A model generated the notes under the pieces. The model saw nothing but the letters and a program-made list of their open reading frames with translations, was not told where the DNA came from and did not search any database. Positions 21,790-22,499 of a stretch of 22,499 nt of DNA are shown piece after piece. This DNA is from Cyclobacteriaceae bacterium (GTDB lineage Bacteria; Bacteroidota; Bacteroidia; Cytophagales; Cyclobacteriaceae), in the NCBI GenBank assembly GCA_025455225.1, contig JALOMY010000015.1, positions 1 to 22,499 of the forward strand, in the 5' to 3' direction. The position numbers were made by a program, and so were the translations under genes. The first letter of the stretch is position 1; the number at the start of each line of letters is the position of its first letter.

Positions 21790-22499
21790 ATGGGCCTCCT
21801 GAACTCCATACTAACCTGGGTGATGAAGAAGCGAATTCATCAGATCGAGCTCTTCATGAAATATCCGCATGAAGTTCAGGATGAACTCTTCCGCAAGTTG
21901 ATTCTTACAGCCCGACCTACTGAATTCGGATTAAAATATGATTTTAATTCCATAACCACCTATCAACAGTTTCGCGACCGCGTGCCTGTTCATACCTACG
22001 AAAATCTATTTGTTTATATCGAGCGGTTAATGCGCGGTGAACAAAATATTCTCTGGCCCTCGGAGATAAAATGGTTTTCAAAATCTTCTGGCACAACCAA
22101 TGCACGAAGCAAATTTATTCCGGTTTCACAAGAGGCACTTGACGATTGCCATTTCAAAGGAGGAAAAGATTTGCTTTCCATTTATGTTAACAATTACCCG
22201 GAAACCCGGATATTCAATGGAAAAGGATTGGGCGTTGGCGGAAGCCATCAGCTCAATGAATTCGATCCAACAGCCAGTTCACATTATGGCGATGTCTCAG
22301 CCGTGATCATGCAAAATCTTCCCATATGGGCCGAATTTATCCGTACACCAAGCTTACAAACGGCCCTCATGAGCAACTGGGAAGAGAAGATTGAAAAGAT
22401 GGCCGTAGAAACCGCCCAGCAAAATGTTACCAACATCGCAGGCGTGCCAACCTGGACAGTACTTTTAATTCAACGAATTGTTGAGCTTGAAGGCAAGCG
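21790..22499 (+). CDS. GH3 auxin-responsive-promoter family protein, C-terminus cut by window edge
   Basis: The first 236 codons of a GH3-type acyl-acid amido synthetase-like enzyme, of the ANL adenylating fold. Family stretches are LILTARPTEFGLKYDF, YQQFRDRVPVHTYENL and the ATP-binding P-loop-like motif FSKSSGTTNARSKFIPVS (SSGTT at about 99-103). Family members are usually about 500 residues, so about half is missing. Plant GH3 enzymes join amino acids to hormones such as auxin or jasmonate; in Bacteroidota the substrate is not known and should not be assumed to be auxin. It starts 95 bases after lptB with a -7 box at 21766, so it probably has its own promoter. The ATG follows no Shine-Dalgarno sequence, as expected in this phylum. 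Confidence 0.9.
   Translation, partial: MGLLNSILTWVMKKRIHQIELFMKYPHEVQDELFRKLILTARPTEFGLKYDFNSITTYQQFRDRVPVHTYENLFVYIERLMRGEQNILWPSEIKWFSKSSGTTNARSKFIPVSQEALDDCHFKGGKDLLSIYVNNYPETRIFNGKGLGVGGSHQLNEFDPTASSHYGDVSAVIMQNLPIWAEFIRTPSLQTALMSNWEEKIEKMAVETAQQNVTNIAGVPTWTVLLIQRIVELEGK

Overview
The window looks like a piece of a chromosome from a member of the Bacteroidota, most likely the order Cytophagales. The evidence is the gene content: a PorE-like OmpA/PD40 lipoprotein, a GH3 acyl-amido synthetase-like enzyme, lamin-tail-domain exported proteins, a DUF1569 protein, and the membrane HdrC-like/HdrB-like Fe-S pair. The -7 box of the phylum (TAnnTTTG) recurs just upstream of genes, and there are almost no Shine-Dalgarno sequences. 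No prophage, IS transposase, CRISPR array or rRNA is visible. Coding density is high and no gene-free gap exceeds 300 bp.

Layout. (1) 1-746, minus: the N-terminal three quarters of aspartate-semialdehyde dehydrogenase (asd), divergent from a large exported lamin-tail/Ig protein (844-3492). Their -7 boxes form one perfect 17-bp palindrome. (2) 3556-5799, minus: a two-gene unit encoding an SPFH/GYF_2 protein and a double-zinc-ribbon, tail-anchored protein, resembling the Bacillus YdjI/YdjG membrane-stress pair. (3) 5935-7647, minus: a secreted DUF885 putative metallopeptidase. (4) 7830-10281, plus: a histone-H1-like/DksA-like fusion, then scpB overlapping an rluB-type pseudouridine synthase, closed by a terminator. 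(5) 10367-10861, minus: a tRNA-Phe gene with its own promoter and terminator. Its last 16 nt plus terminator occur a second time 383 bp away, and a complete small GIY-YIG nuclease gene fills the space between the copies. This is the most unusual structure in the window.

(6) 10977-14053, plus: an apparent operon of a membrane HdrC/NarI-like Fe-S protein, a DUF1569 protein (ATGA overlap), an HdrB-like CCG-domain protein, and a small conserved protein of unknown function. (7) 14114-16159: the PorE-like lipoprotein, with promoter and terminator. (8) 16245-17639: fumC. (9) 17694-18317: an exported coiled-coil/SPOR protein followed by two hairpins. (10) 18416-20920: a secreted collagen-like Gly-rich protein six bases ahead of recJ. 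(11) 20945-21694: lptB. (12) 21790 to the end: a truncated GH3-family protein.

Most of the window is core housekeeping: amino-acid biosynthesis, chromosome segregation, rRNA modification, TCA cycle, recombination and LPS export, interleaved with cell-envelope genes. The places worth a second look are the tRNA-Phe/GIY-YIG cassette, the histone-tail/DksA-like fusion, the Fe-S operon with its inserted DUF1569 gene, the SPFH-GYF/zinc-ribbon pair, and the collagen-like gene joined to recJ. Family assignments come from recognising motifs by eye; no database search was run.
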